64,000 nucleotides of DNA from an uncultured bacterium. GTDB lineage: Bacteria; Armatimonadota; JACIXR01. The notes under the pieces were generated by a model. That model made no database searches and was not told where the DNA came from. It was given only the letters and a program-made list of their open reading frames with translations. This document shows, piece by piece, positions 18,466-27,299 of the stretch (its first letter is position 1; each line of letters starts with the position of its first letter). The position numbers and the translations under genes were made by a program. The stretch spans positions 81,396 to 145,395 of the forward strand of contig CALITO010000002.1 in the NCBI GenBank assembly GCA_938041455.1, in the 5' to 3' direction.

Positions 18466-19769
18466 CTTTTAGGGGTTAGAGAAACGAAACAATAGGCATC
18501 CCCTCGGAGGAAACGCCCCCATTTCTCCTTAACTTCCTCAAAAGTTATTTCCTGCACTAACTGGGGATACTCGCAGGCAAAGGAGTAATCCGCAATGCTT
18601 TCGTAAAATCCGAGGATATGTGCTTGGTCAGAGTAGGTTTCGCAATTTCGGAAAAAGGAAAAGAGGAGGCTCTTTTTTGCCTTAAAAAGAGTTTCCTCAT
18701 TGATAGTATCCTTTAATCGGAAAATTTCTTCCAAAACATTCTTCCGAACTTCTTCTATGACATCGCCCCAGGTAGAAGCATAGATGAGAAAAACTGAAGG
18801 GTATCTTTGAGTAAGAAAAAAGGAGCGAATCTCCGATACATATCCCTTTTCCTTCAATTGTTTGAAGAGCTTACCATCTTCAATCATTTGGTCAAGCAAA
18901 TCCATCGCTACAATTTCCCTTTTTTCTTCTACACCGGGAGCAGGAAAGCCGAAGGCAATGTAACTTCGCACCCCTTTATCTGTAGTTGGTATGGAATAAG
19001 GCTGGAAGTCACGAGAAGCACTACGAATCTCTCTAAGGGGTGGCGGGGGAGATATAGGAGAAGGTGGAGGAGAATTGCTTGCCCAACTTTGGAAAAACTG
19101 CCTCGCTAATTGGAAAACTTTCTCGCTTTCAACTTTGCCCACTACTATTAAACTAGCCAACTGGGGAAGATAATAACTTCGCCAGGCGGATAGAAGGTCT
19201 TCCCTACTTATTTTAGCAACAGTTTCCTCATTTCCCGGCACGGGGTTGCGATAGGGATGTTCGTTAAATATCAAGCGGGAGACCTCCCAAGCGCATTCCT
19301 GAAAGGGATTACTCGCTCCTTTTATCTCCGCTATCACTATTTTCTTTTCCCTTTCCAGTTCCTTTTCTTCAAATAAGGGGTGCTGAACCAGGTCTGAGAG
19401 AAGCTCCATAACTTGAGGGAGAAAATCGGGTCTCGTCTCTACCGAAAAATAAGTGAAATCCTGTCCCGTCTCGGCACTTATCTTCCCTCCCATTTCCTCT
19501 ATCTTCTCGTCCACTGCCCCTGGAGGGTATTTACTTGAACCATTGAATATCATATGTTCTAAAAGATGAAGGAGACCCGGCTTATCACCATCCCTCGCCG
19601 AACCAACTTTCAACCAAAGTTGGATGGAAAGGAGTTCCAACTCTTGCCTAGGTAGGACTATAACCCTCATCCCATTGGGCAAAGTTTGAACATTAACCTG
19701 TTCCTTGAGCACGAAAGCAAGGGATAAAGCGCTTATCAGAATGAGGAAAAATCCTTTCTTCATCCTCAT
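18462..19769 (-). CDS. M16 family zinc peptidase (catalytic)
   Basis: PNGMRVIVLPRQELE...KPGLLHLLEHMIFNGSSKYPPG with HxxEH. Confidence 0.9.
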   Translation of the reverse strand: MRMKKGFFLILISALSLAFVLKEQVNVQTLPNGMRVIVLPRQELELLSIQLWLKVGSARDGDKPGLLHLLEHMIFNGSSKYPPGAVDEKIEEMGGKISAETGQDFTYFSVETRPDFLPQVMELLSDLVQHPLFEEKELEREKKIVIAEIKGASNPFQECAWEVSRLIFNEHPYRNPVPGNEETVAKISREDLLSAWRSYYLPQLASLIVVGKVESEKVFQLARQFFQSWASNSPPPSPISPPPPLREIRSASRDFQPYSIPTTDKGVRSYIAFGFPAPGVEEKREIVAMDLLDQMIEDGKLFKQLKEKGYVSEIRSFFLTQRYPSVFLIYASTWGDVIEEVRKNVLEEIFRLKDTINEETLFKAKKSLLFSFFRNCETYSDQAHILGFYESIADYSFACEYPQLVQEITFEEVKEKWGRFLRGDAYCFVSLTPKR

Positions 19770-19917
19770 AAAAATATTAAATGTATCTCTTACCCTGAGG
19801 CAAATAAAAAGTGGTCTGAAACACCTCTATAGAAATTTCGCTTGCGTTATTTAACAAGTCTGTTTAAAAATTTAGTGGAGACTTAGTGGTTTTTTCTATA
19901 AAATTTTCGCCAATATA

Positions 19918-19946
19918 TTGACTTATTTTGCTTATTTATCTATCAT
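19918..19946 (+). promoter_or_regulatory. Sigma70-type promoter of dcw cluster: TTGACT-N17-TATCAT
   Basis: -35 at 19918-19923, -10 at 19941-19946, upstream of mraZ. Confidence 0.65.
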
Positions 19947-19972
19947 AGTGGTAGATAATGGAATAATAGTGG
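19946..19972 (+). promoter_or_regulatory. Candidate MraZ operator: three TA[G/A]TGG direct repeats with 10-11 bp period
   Basis: TAGTGG 19946, TAATGG 19956, TAGTGG 19967; two further TAGTGG at 19873 and 19884. Confidence 0.6.
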
Positions 19973-19988
19973 AGAAAGGAAAGTGAGT

Positions 19989-20441
19989 ATGTTTACTGGC
20001 TTATTTGTCCATACATTAGATGATAAGGGAAGGTTAATACTCCCAGCGAGATTTCGGTTATCACTGGGAGAAAGGTTCTATCTGACCAAGGGTATTGGGG
20101 GTTGCGTCTTCTTACTGGGAGAAGATAGTTGGAGAAAATTAGCAGAGCAACTTATGAAATTGTCCTTTTTTGATAAAAACGCCGTGACACTTCAAAGACT
20201 TTGGATAGGAGGAGCGGAGGAAGCATCCTGCGATAAGCAGGGGAGGTTAGCCATACCCCTTTCCCTAAGGGAATACGCGGGAATAAGAGAGAACAGCGAT
20301 GCTGTAATCATAGGTATCGGCAACCGTATAGAGATATGGAGCAAGGAAAGGTGGGACAAGGTAGAAGGGGGACTAACTCCTGAGGCAATTGCGCAGGCAG
20401 CAGAGCAGTTAGGACTTTTGGAGGGACGTTTTAGTTTGTAG
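19989..20441 (+). CDS. mraZ: Transcriptional regulator MraZ (ORF track begins at GTG 19983; ATG 19989 preferred)
   Basis: MFTGLFVHTLDDKGRLILPARFR and second DKQGRLAIPLSLREYAG repeat. Confidence 0.95.
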   Translation: MFTGLFVHTLDDKGRLILPARFRLSLGERFYLTKGIGGCVFLLGEDSWRKLAEQLMKLSFFDKNAVTLQRLWIGGAEEASCDKQGRLAIPLSLREYAGIRENSDAVIIGIGNRIEIWSKERWDKVEGGLTPEAIAQAAEQLGLLEGRFSL

Positions 20442-21341
20442 ATGAAGATTTACCATCAGCCCGTGATGGTAAAGGAGGTAGCGGAGATATTACAACCTGA
20501 AAGAGGCGGTATATATGTTGACTGCACCGTAGGAGAAGGAGGACATTCAGAAGCTCTTCTTCTTCGTCTCCCTCCTTCTGGCGCCCTCGTTTGCATAGAT
20601 AGGGACGAGGAAATGTTAAAAATCGCCAGAGAGAGATTGCAATCTCTCCACCCTAACATCCATTTTATAAATGCCAATTTCTCACAGATTGCGGAGCTCT
20701 TGGAAAGGCTTAATATCCGGGAAGTGAACGGTTTCCTTTTCGACCTCGGACTTTCCCTCCGCCAGATACAATCTTCTGAAAGAGGCTTCAGCTTTCAATT
20801 AGACGGACCATTGGATATGAGGATGAATAGAAGCCAACTCCTTAAAGCCCGGGATTTAGTAAATAAACTTCCCAAGAACGAGCTGACCTCCATTTTCCGA
20901 GAGTTGGGAGAGGAACCCTTTGCCGAGAGGATAGCCTCAGCGATAGTAAAGAGAAGAGAGCAAAAACCAATATGCTCTACAGTAGAACTCGCTGAAATTG
21001 TTAAGAAAGTCGTTAAAAGAAGAGGATATGTTCATCCAGCAACCCGGGTCTTTATGGCTTTAAGAATAGCAGTGAACAATGAATTGGAAGAGATACGTTC
21101 CGCTCTACCGAGTGCCATCTCTCTGTTGAAAAAAGGGGGACGCATTTGCGTTCTTTCCTATCATTCCCTTGAAGACAGGATTGTCAAGCAAATATTTAGA
21201 ATGAACAGGGACAAACTAAATCTGTTGACCTCCAAACCTCTACGGCCCACAAGGGAAGAAGTTTCCCTAAACCCCAGAGCGCGAAGTGCCAAGCTTCGCG
21301 CAGCAGAGAGGAGGGTAGATAATGGTAAGTGCTCTACCTAA
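20442..21341 (+). CDS. rsmH: 16S rRNA (cytosine1402-N4)-methyltransferase
   Basis: YHQPVMVKEVAEIL, DCTVGEGGHSEALL, LFDLGLSLRQIQSSERGFSF. Confidence 0.97.
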   Translation: MKIYHQPVMVKEVAEILQPERGGIYVDCTVGEGGHSEALLLRLPPSGALVCIDRDEEMLKIARERLQSLHPNIHFINANFSQIAELLERLNIREVNGFLFDLGLSLRQIQSSERGFSFQLDGPLDMRMNRSQLLKARDLVNKLPKNELTSIFRELGEEPFAERIASAIVKRREQKPICSTVELAEIVKKVVKRRGYVHPATRVFMALRIAVNNELEEIRSALPSAISLLKKGGRICVLSYHSLEDRIVKQIFRMNRDKLNLLTSKPLRPTREEVSLNPRARSAKLRAAERRVDNGKCST

Positions 21342-21663
21342 AAGGAAACCTCGCCCTCGAATAACTCCAGAGCCCCGCCTTTCACCCAAAGGCTTACCAG
21401 GAGGGTTGAAAATAGTCCTAATAACCTTTACCCTCTTCATAGTTTTCTGGTTCCTCAGTGTGGTGGTAGAAGGAGAACTAAGACGGATGTCCGTTAAGAA
21501 GAACCAATACCTCAAATACAATAAAGTTCTACGCGAAGAGAGATTGTCTCTTCAAAGGGAACTCGAAAAATTGACTTCTCCCTTGAGCATTCAGAAGTTG
21601 GCGGAAGAGCAAAATATGGTGTTACCTACCAAGGTTTATCATCTTAAGGTAGGGGACTTATGA
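21322..21663 (+). CDS. ftsL: FtsL-like cell division protein
   Basis: Position between rsmH and ftsI; single TM followed by coiled coil and LSIQKLAEEQNMVLP. Confidence 0.75.
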   Translation: MVSALPKRKPRPRITPEPRLSPKGLPGGLKIVLITFTLFIVFWFLSVVVEGELRRMSVKKNQYLKYNKVLREERLSLQRELEKLTSPLSIQKLAEEQNMVLPTKVYHLKVGDL

Positions 21664-23438
21664 GAAACCATCTTAGACTTACGCAAAGAAGGGGTAGACA
21701 ATTCACAAGGCTGGTAATATTTTATTTCTTACTACTGGTAGGCAACCTCGGCTATCTCCAGATAGTAAAATTCCCCCATTATAAAAAAATCGCTCAACAA
21801 CAAACCTATAAAAGAATGGAGATCTTACCGCAAAGAGGGACTATCTACGACCGAAATAGACGAGTTCTTGCGGAGGAACTGTTAGGAGGTTCTGTTTTCC
21901 TTCGCCCACGGCATGTAAAAGATGCAAACCTTCTATTCACCAAATTAGCCCCCCTCCTTCCCCTCGATGAAGAAAAGCTGATGGATAAACTGCTCGGTCC
22001 TCGCGAACTAACCCCCATAGAAAGGAACATAGATTATTCCAGATTTGAAAAAATAAGGAAAATCGTTCGTGAACATCATATTTCAGGAGTAGAACTAACG
22101 GAGGAAAGAAAAAGATTTTATCCCTATGGACATATCTTCTCTCATCTCTTGGGGTTTCTCAACATAGATCAAGAACCTCTCGAGGGATGTGAGAAAACAC
22201 TTAACCATTACTTAGGAGGTAGAAAGGGGATAGCCGAAGGTGCATGCGACATTCAGGGAAATCTTGTTCCCACTGCCTCTCGTATAATACAACCACCCGA
22301 GGATGGGGCAAGTGTGGTGTTAACCGTGGACTTAGATATACAACGAATCGTGGAAGAAGAGTTGGATAAAGCAATGGAAACACTTAAACCGAAAGCAGCC
22401 ATAGCGATCGTTATGAACCCCCAAAATGGGGATATACTCGCTTTAGCGAACCGTCCTACCTTTGACCCAAACAATCAAAGCCGGTACCCAACTGATTACA
22501 AACGTAATAGAGCGGTGACAGACCTTTATGAAGTAGGCTCCGTACTCAAGCCCACAATAATAGCCGCCGCCCTTCAGGAGGGAGTAATAACCCCTTCCTC
22601 TCGTTTCTATTGTGGAGGGAAACTACAGTTGGGGGAGAGGACCATTTCCTGCGTCGTTCATCATAAAGGTGGACACGGTAGCGTCACCCCAGAGAAGATA
22701 CTCCAGGTATCTTGCAATGTGGGAGCAGCACAAGTGGGGTTGAAGATGGGAGCTAAAAGACTTTACCAAGCGCTAGAGAATTTCGGTTTTTCTCAAACCC
22801 TTACAGACGAGATCTTCGGAGCCCACCCCGGAATCATACCTCCCTTGGAAAAATGGGACAAAGTAAGAACAGCAAATGTAGCCTTCGGACAAGGAATAGC
22901 TATTACTCCCCTCCATTTAATAACCGCTTTCTGCTCCCTCCTTAACGGAGGCATCCTTTATAAACCTCGTATATTGAAGGCGGTTATCCAACCTGATGGA
23001 GAGGAGATAACGGTTGAACCCGAGGTTATTTCCCATCCCCTTTCTCCAGAGGTAGCAAATATGGTTAAGAATATGCTTGAGAAGGTAGTGGAAAGTAAGG
23101 GGGGAACCGCTTACGGATACGCAAATATTGAAGGGATAAGGATAGGGGGAAAAACAGGAACGGCGCAGAAGGTAATAAACGGCGTATATACTAATGAGGT
23201 AGTTGCTTCATTTATAGGTTTCTTCCCCGTTTCTGACCCCCGTTTAGCTATCCTCGTTCTTATAGACCAACCGCAAATAAACCGCTGGGGGGCAACAGCC
23301 GCGGCCCCCATTTTCAGGCAAATTGCCCAAAGAAGCCTTGCCTACCTGGGATATAATCCCACCTTAACCCAAACCACCCTTAACACCCTCCAGGCTGTTG
23401 CCTCCCAGCGGCCTTCTCATCTTGAAAATGCACCCTAA
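21660..23438 (+). CDS. ftsI: Peptidoglycan D,D-transpeptidase FtsI/PBP3
   Basis: RGTIYDRNRRVLAE; YEVGSVLKP (SxxK); SCN; GGKTGTAQK. Confidence 0.95.
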   Translation: MRNHLRLTQRRGRQFTRLVIFYFLLLVGNLGYLQIVKFPHYKKIAQQQTYKRMEILPQRGTIYDRNRRVLAEELLGGSVFLRPRHVKDANLLFTKLAPLLPLDEEKLMDKLLGPRELTPIERNIDYSRFEKIRKIVREHHISGVELTEERKRFYPYGHIFSHLLGFLNIDQEPLEGCEKTLNHYLGGRKGIAEGACDIQGNLVPTASRIIQPPEDGASVVLTVDLDIQRIVEEELDKAMETLKPKAAIAIVMNPQNGDILALANRPTFDPNNQSRYPTDYKRNRAVTDLYEVGSVLKPTIIAAALQEGVITPSSRFYCGGKLQLGERTISCVVHHKGGHGSVTPEKILQVSCNVGAAQVGLKMGAKRLYQALENFGFSQTLTDEIFGAHPGIIPPLEKWDKVRTANVAFGQGIAITPLHLITAFCSLLNGGILYKPRILKAVIQPDGEEITVEPEVISHPLSPEVANMVKNMLEKVVESKGGTAYGYANIEGIRIGGKTGTAQKVINGVYTNEVVASFIGFFPVSDPRLAILVLIDQPQINRWGATAAAPIFRQIAQRSLAYLGYNPTLTQTTLNTLQAVASQRPSHLENAP

Positions 23439-23520
23439 ATAGTTTAATATATTTAAAAGAAAAAGAATAGCATTTCTGAAACGAGTCGTCGTTTTTACCT
23501 TCGCTATACTATTTTAAAAA

Positions 23521-25014
23521 ATGCGCTTGACTAAACTGCTACATAATACGGAGATAGTAAAGAGCAGAGGCGATTTATCCCGGGAAATCAAGGGAATCTC
23601 CCACGATTCCCGTGAGATAAAGCCCGGTTATCTCTTCGTAGCCATCAGAGGTGAACAATTTGATGGACACGATTTTATTAATGAAGCAGTTGAAAAAGGG
23701 GCCTCCGCTTTAGTAGTAGAGGATGAAGCGAAATTACCACTTCTCGGACCCCCCTCCATCGTTGTTCGCTCCTCACGTAAAGCACTTGCCGAGCTAAGTG
23801 CCCGTTTCTACAACCACCCCTCTCGGAGGTTAAAACTAATAGGCGTCACCGGCACCAATGGCAAAGGACTTACCTGTCATTTCCTCTTCCATATTTTTCG
23901 AGCCTTTGGATATAAAGTAGCATACCTTGGTTCATTAGGAGCCTGGCTGGACCAAGAGCCCCTCACCTGGCCCAACAAGACAACACCCGAGGCACCACTC
24001 GTTCAAGAAACCCTTGCCAAAATCGCAGAGAAGAACGGTGATGTGGTTGTTATGGAGGTCTCATCCCACGCCATTGCTCAACATAGAAGTTGGAGTTGCG
24101 AGTTTGATATGTGCGTCTTTACTAATCTATCCCAGGACCACCTTGATTATCATAAGGACATCGAATCCTATTTCCAAACGAAACTGAAACTTTTCCTGGA
24201 TTATCCGCCCTGTTCCTCTAAATCCTTCACCTCCATCTTAAATGTAGACGACCCCTATGGAAAACGCATCCTAAAAGAAATAAGGACCCCTTTTATCACC
24301 TATGGCACCTCTAACGAGGCTTTCGTAAGAGGCTATATAGTTAGACAAGACTTCACCTCCCTGCTCTTCCATCTCATAACTCCCGCGGGGGAAACAGATG
24401 TTCGTCTTCCTCTCGGTGGATTATTCAATTTCCCCAATGCCCTTGCGGCAGCCGCTACCGCCTTCGCCCAGCAGATACCTTTAGAAACGATTAAGCAAGG
24501 GTTAGAGTCAACTACTCCCTTACCGGGAAGATTTGAAAACCTTAACGAGGGACAAGATTTCCCGGTCATAGTGGATTATGCTCACACACCTCAGGGGATA
24601 GAGGAGCTCTTGATATCCATAAGCCCTTTATGCAAAGGGAGAAAAATCATTGTTTTCGGATGCGGAGGCGATAGAGACAGAAGTAAGCGGCCCCTGATGG
24701 GTAGAATCGCCGCTGAACTCTCTGATGTGGCGATAATCACATCCGATAATCCCCGTAGTGAAAAACCGGGAAAAATCATAGAGGAAATACTCTCTGGTAT
24801 ACGGGAAGAAAATAGGTCAAAAGTTATAGTAGAAGAGGACAGAGAAAAGGCGATATCTTTAGCGATCCGGATTGCCAAGAGAAACGATTGCTTGCTTATA
24901 GCAGGAAAGGGCCACGAGACCTATCAAATATTCGCCGATAGGGTCATCCACTTTGATGACCGAGAGGTGGCAAAGAGACTTATAAAGGAGAGGCTAAATG
25001 CAACTCCCTCTTAA
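23521..25014 (+). CDS. murE: UDP-N-acetylmuramyl-tripeptide synthetase, DAP-type motif
   Basis: SRE(I)KPGYLFVAIRG, GVTGTNGKGLTCHF, DYAHTPQGIEELL, TSDNPRSEKP. Confidence 0.95.
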   Translation: MRLTKLLHNTEIVKSRGDLSREIKGISHDSREIKPGYLFVAIRGEQFDGHDFINEAVEKGASALVVEDEAKLPLLGPPSIVVRSSRKALAELSARFYNHPSRRLKLIGVTGTNGKGLTCHFLFHIFRAFGYKVAYLGSLGAWLDQEPLTWPNKTTPEAPLVQETLAKIAEKNGDVVVMEVSSHAIAQHRSWSCEFDMCVFTNLSQDHLDYHKDIESYFQTKLKLFLDYPPCSSKSFTSILNVDDPYGKRILKEIRTPFITYGTSNEAFVRGYIVRQDFTSLLFHLITPAGETDVRLPLGGLFNFPNALAAAATAFAQQIPLETIKQGLESTTPLPGRFENLNEGQDFPVIVDYAHTPQGIEELLISISPLCKGRKIIVFGCGGDRDRSKRPLMGRIAAELSDVAIITSDNPRSEKPGKIIEEILSGIREENRSKVIVEEDREKAISLAIRIAKRNDCLLIAGKGHETYQIFADRVIHFDDREVAKRLIKERLNATPS

Positions 25015-26365
25015 GGAAGTCTGCTTGGCTTTAGGTAAAGAGGAATGCCCCTCTGATTTGGTAATCAGGGGAGTCTCCACCGATAGCCGTATACCTCAGA
25101 AGGATTGTCTTTTCTTTGCCATTAAGGGAGAAAAATTCGACGGGCACGATTTCCTATGGCCTGCATACGAAAATGGCTGTCTTGCAGCAGTAGTCCACTC
25201 TCCGCCACCTTCTCCCCCTCCAATTCCCCTCATAGAAGTGGAGGATACACTTAAGGCACTGGGTATACTGGCAAGTTATTACAGAAGTAAATTTTCTCCC
25301 ATCTGCCTTGGAGTAACAGGTAGCACAGGGAAAACCACTACAAAGGAAATGCTCGCCCACCTCCTTGGAGCAAGGTACCAGGTTCTCAAAACAGAGAAAA
25401 ACTATAATACAGAAATAGGGGTGCCATTGACACTTTTCCGATTGAAAGGGACACACTCCGCGTTAGTGGTGGAGATGGCAACGAGAGGAAAGGGACAAAT
25501 CGCCTGGCTTGCCCATATAGTTAAGCCGAAAATAGGGATAATAACCAACATTGGACCAGCTCACTTGGAATTCTTCAAGAGCATAGAAGAGATAGCGGAG
25601 GCAAAGGCAGAACTACTCAAAGCTCTACCACCTGATGGTGTCGCAATTCTAAACGCTGATGACCACTTCTTTTCCTTCTTAAAGAAACGAGCCAATTGTC
25701 AAGTCCTTTCCTTTGGGATGTCGCCCCAGGCAGATATATCCTGCGAGATTATGGGAGGGAATAAGCCTTTGTCTCTCAAGTTAAAAACCCCAAAGGGCGA
25801 AAGTATCGTTGAAGCTCCCTTTAAGGGTGAACACGATGTCCTAAATCTTCTGGCTGCGGTAGCAGGCGCCTTCTCTGCGGGCCTTTCCTTAGAGGAAATA
25901 GAGGGACGAATCCCCACCTTATCCCGCCCCCCTATGCGAATGGAATTACACGAACTTACACCTGGTCTCCTGCTCATAAACGACGCCTATAATTCTAATC
26001 CGTCTTCTTTGAGAGCAGCTCTTCGATTCCTGAAAGGGCAAGAGGGACGAAAAATTGCCGTGCTTGGCGATATGTTGGAATTAGGAAAGGATAGCAAAAA
26101 AATCCACTTTGAGGCGGGTAGATGGGTAAAGGATGCAGGAGTGGATTTTCTAATAACTATAGGGGAATATGCCCAGTTTATGGGAGAAGGAGCAAGGGAA
26201 AGTGGCTTACCTCCTGAGAAAATCGCTTCCTTCCCTAATAAAGAAGAAGCCCTGCCTTTCCTGTTGGAGCTTGTGAGAGAGGGAGATGTGATTTTAGTAA
26301 AGGCTTCACGGAAATTGGCATTGGATAAAATCGTGGAGGAATTGATAAAATGCCATTCCTCTTAA
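24998..26365 (+). CDS. murF: UDP-MurNAc-tripeptide:D-Ala-D-Ala ligase
   Basis: GVTGSTGKTTTKEML, NDAYNSNPSSLRAAL, AVLGDMLELG. Confidence 0.95.
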   Translation: MQLPLKEVCLALGKEECPSDLVIRGVSTDSRIPQKDCLFFAIKGEKFDGHDFLWPAYENGCLAAVVHSPPPSPPPIPLIEVEDTLKALGILASYYRSKFSPICLGVTGSTGKTTTKEMLAHLLGARYQVLKTEKNYNTEIGVPLTLFRLKGTHSALVVEMATRGKGQIAWLAHIVKPKIGIITNIGPAHLEFFKSIEEIAEAKAELLKALPPDGVAILNADDHFFSFLKKRANCQVLSFGMSPQADISCEIMGGNKPLSLKLKTPKGESIVEAPFKGEHDVLNLLAAVAGAFSAGLSLEEIEGRIPTLSRPPMRMELHELTPGLLLINDAYNSNPSSLRAALRFLKGQEGRKIAVLGDMLELGKDSKKIHFEAGRWVKDAGVDFLITIGEYAQFMGEGARESGLPPEKIASFPNKEEALPFLLELVREGDVILVKASRKLALDKIVEELIKCHSS

Positions 26366-27294
26366 AATCCTCCCTTCTGGCCTTTGCCATTTCTTGTTTG
26401 CTCTCTTACCTTTTGATTCATTTCTTCAGGGGGATGGGCGTGGGACAGAGGATAAGCATGGATGCTCCAGAGAGACACCGCAAAAAGGAGAACACCCCTA
26501 CTATGGGAGGAATAGCCATCGTCATATCAACCTGCCTCGCTTATATTCTGATGGGGGGTAAGAATTCCTTGCTTCCTCTTTCCCTTTTGGGCTTCGCCTT
26601 AATAGGCTTTATAGACGATTTTCTAAGCATAAGGAGGGGCAAATCGCTGGGCTTAAAGGCACGCCACAAACTCCTATTTCAAGCGATGTTCTCCCTCCTT
26701 TTACTATTCTCCCTGAAAGACTTCTCCACTATAATCTATTTTCCGGGTCCCCTGAGGTATTGGGATTTGGGCTATTTCTTCTATCCCCTTTTCGCCCTCC
26801 TTTTACTCGTCGGATTCTCCAATGGGGTGAATTTAACCGATGGATTAGACGGGCTCGCTGGAGGGTGTTCAGCCATAGTCGCCGCGGGGATGGCTATGGT
26901 GGCTCTCTCTCTTGCTGAACAAGATAACAGCCTTTTCTTGGCTGGTTTGAGTGGAGCTTGTCTCGGCTTTCTCTGGTTTAACCTGTATCCCGCCAAGCTA
27001 ATTATGGGTGATACGGGCTCCCTAGCCTTAGGTGGTTCCCTTGCTTTTTCATCCATTCTCCTTAAGACGGAAATCGTCTTCATCTTTATGGGACTGGTAT
27101 TCCTTGCTGAGACGGCTTCCGTTATTATCCAGGTCATTTCCTTCAAGACCAGTGGAAAGCGAGTCTTCAAAATGACTCCCCTTCACCACCACTTCGAACT
27201 ATCTGGTTGGGAAGAACCGCTTATAACAACCCGTTTCTGGCTAGCCACGCTTGTAATAACACTCATCGGTTACTGGCTAGCCCTTCTGAGGTGA
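26350..27294 (+). CDS. mraY: Phospho-N-acetylmuramoyl-pentapeptide transferase
   Basis: KKENTPTMGGIAI, LTDGLDGLAGG, MTPLHHHFELSGW. Confidence 0.96.
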   Translation: MPFLLKSSLLAFAISCLLSYLLIHFFRGMGVGQRISMDAPERHRKKENTPTMGGIAIVISTCLAYILMGGKNSLLPLSLLGFALIGFIDDFLSIRRGKSLGLKARHKLLFQAMFSLLLLFSLKDFSTIIYFPGPLRYWDLGYFFYPLFALLLLVGFSNGVNLTDGLDGLAGGCSAIVAAGMAMVALSLAEQDNSLFLAGLSGACLGFLWFNLYPAKLIMGDTGSLALGGSLAFSSILLKTEIVFIFMGLVFLAETASVIIQVISFKTSGKRVFKMTPLHHHFELSGWEEPLITTRFWLATLVITLIGYWLALLR

Positions 27295-27299
27295 AGGTA

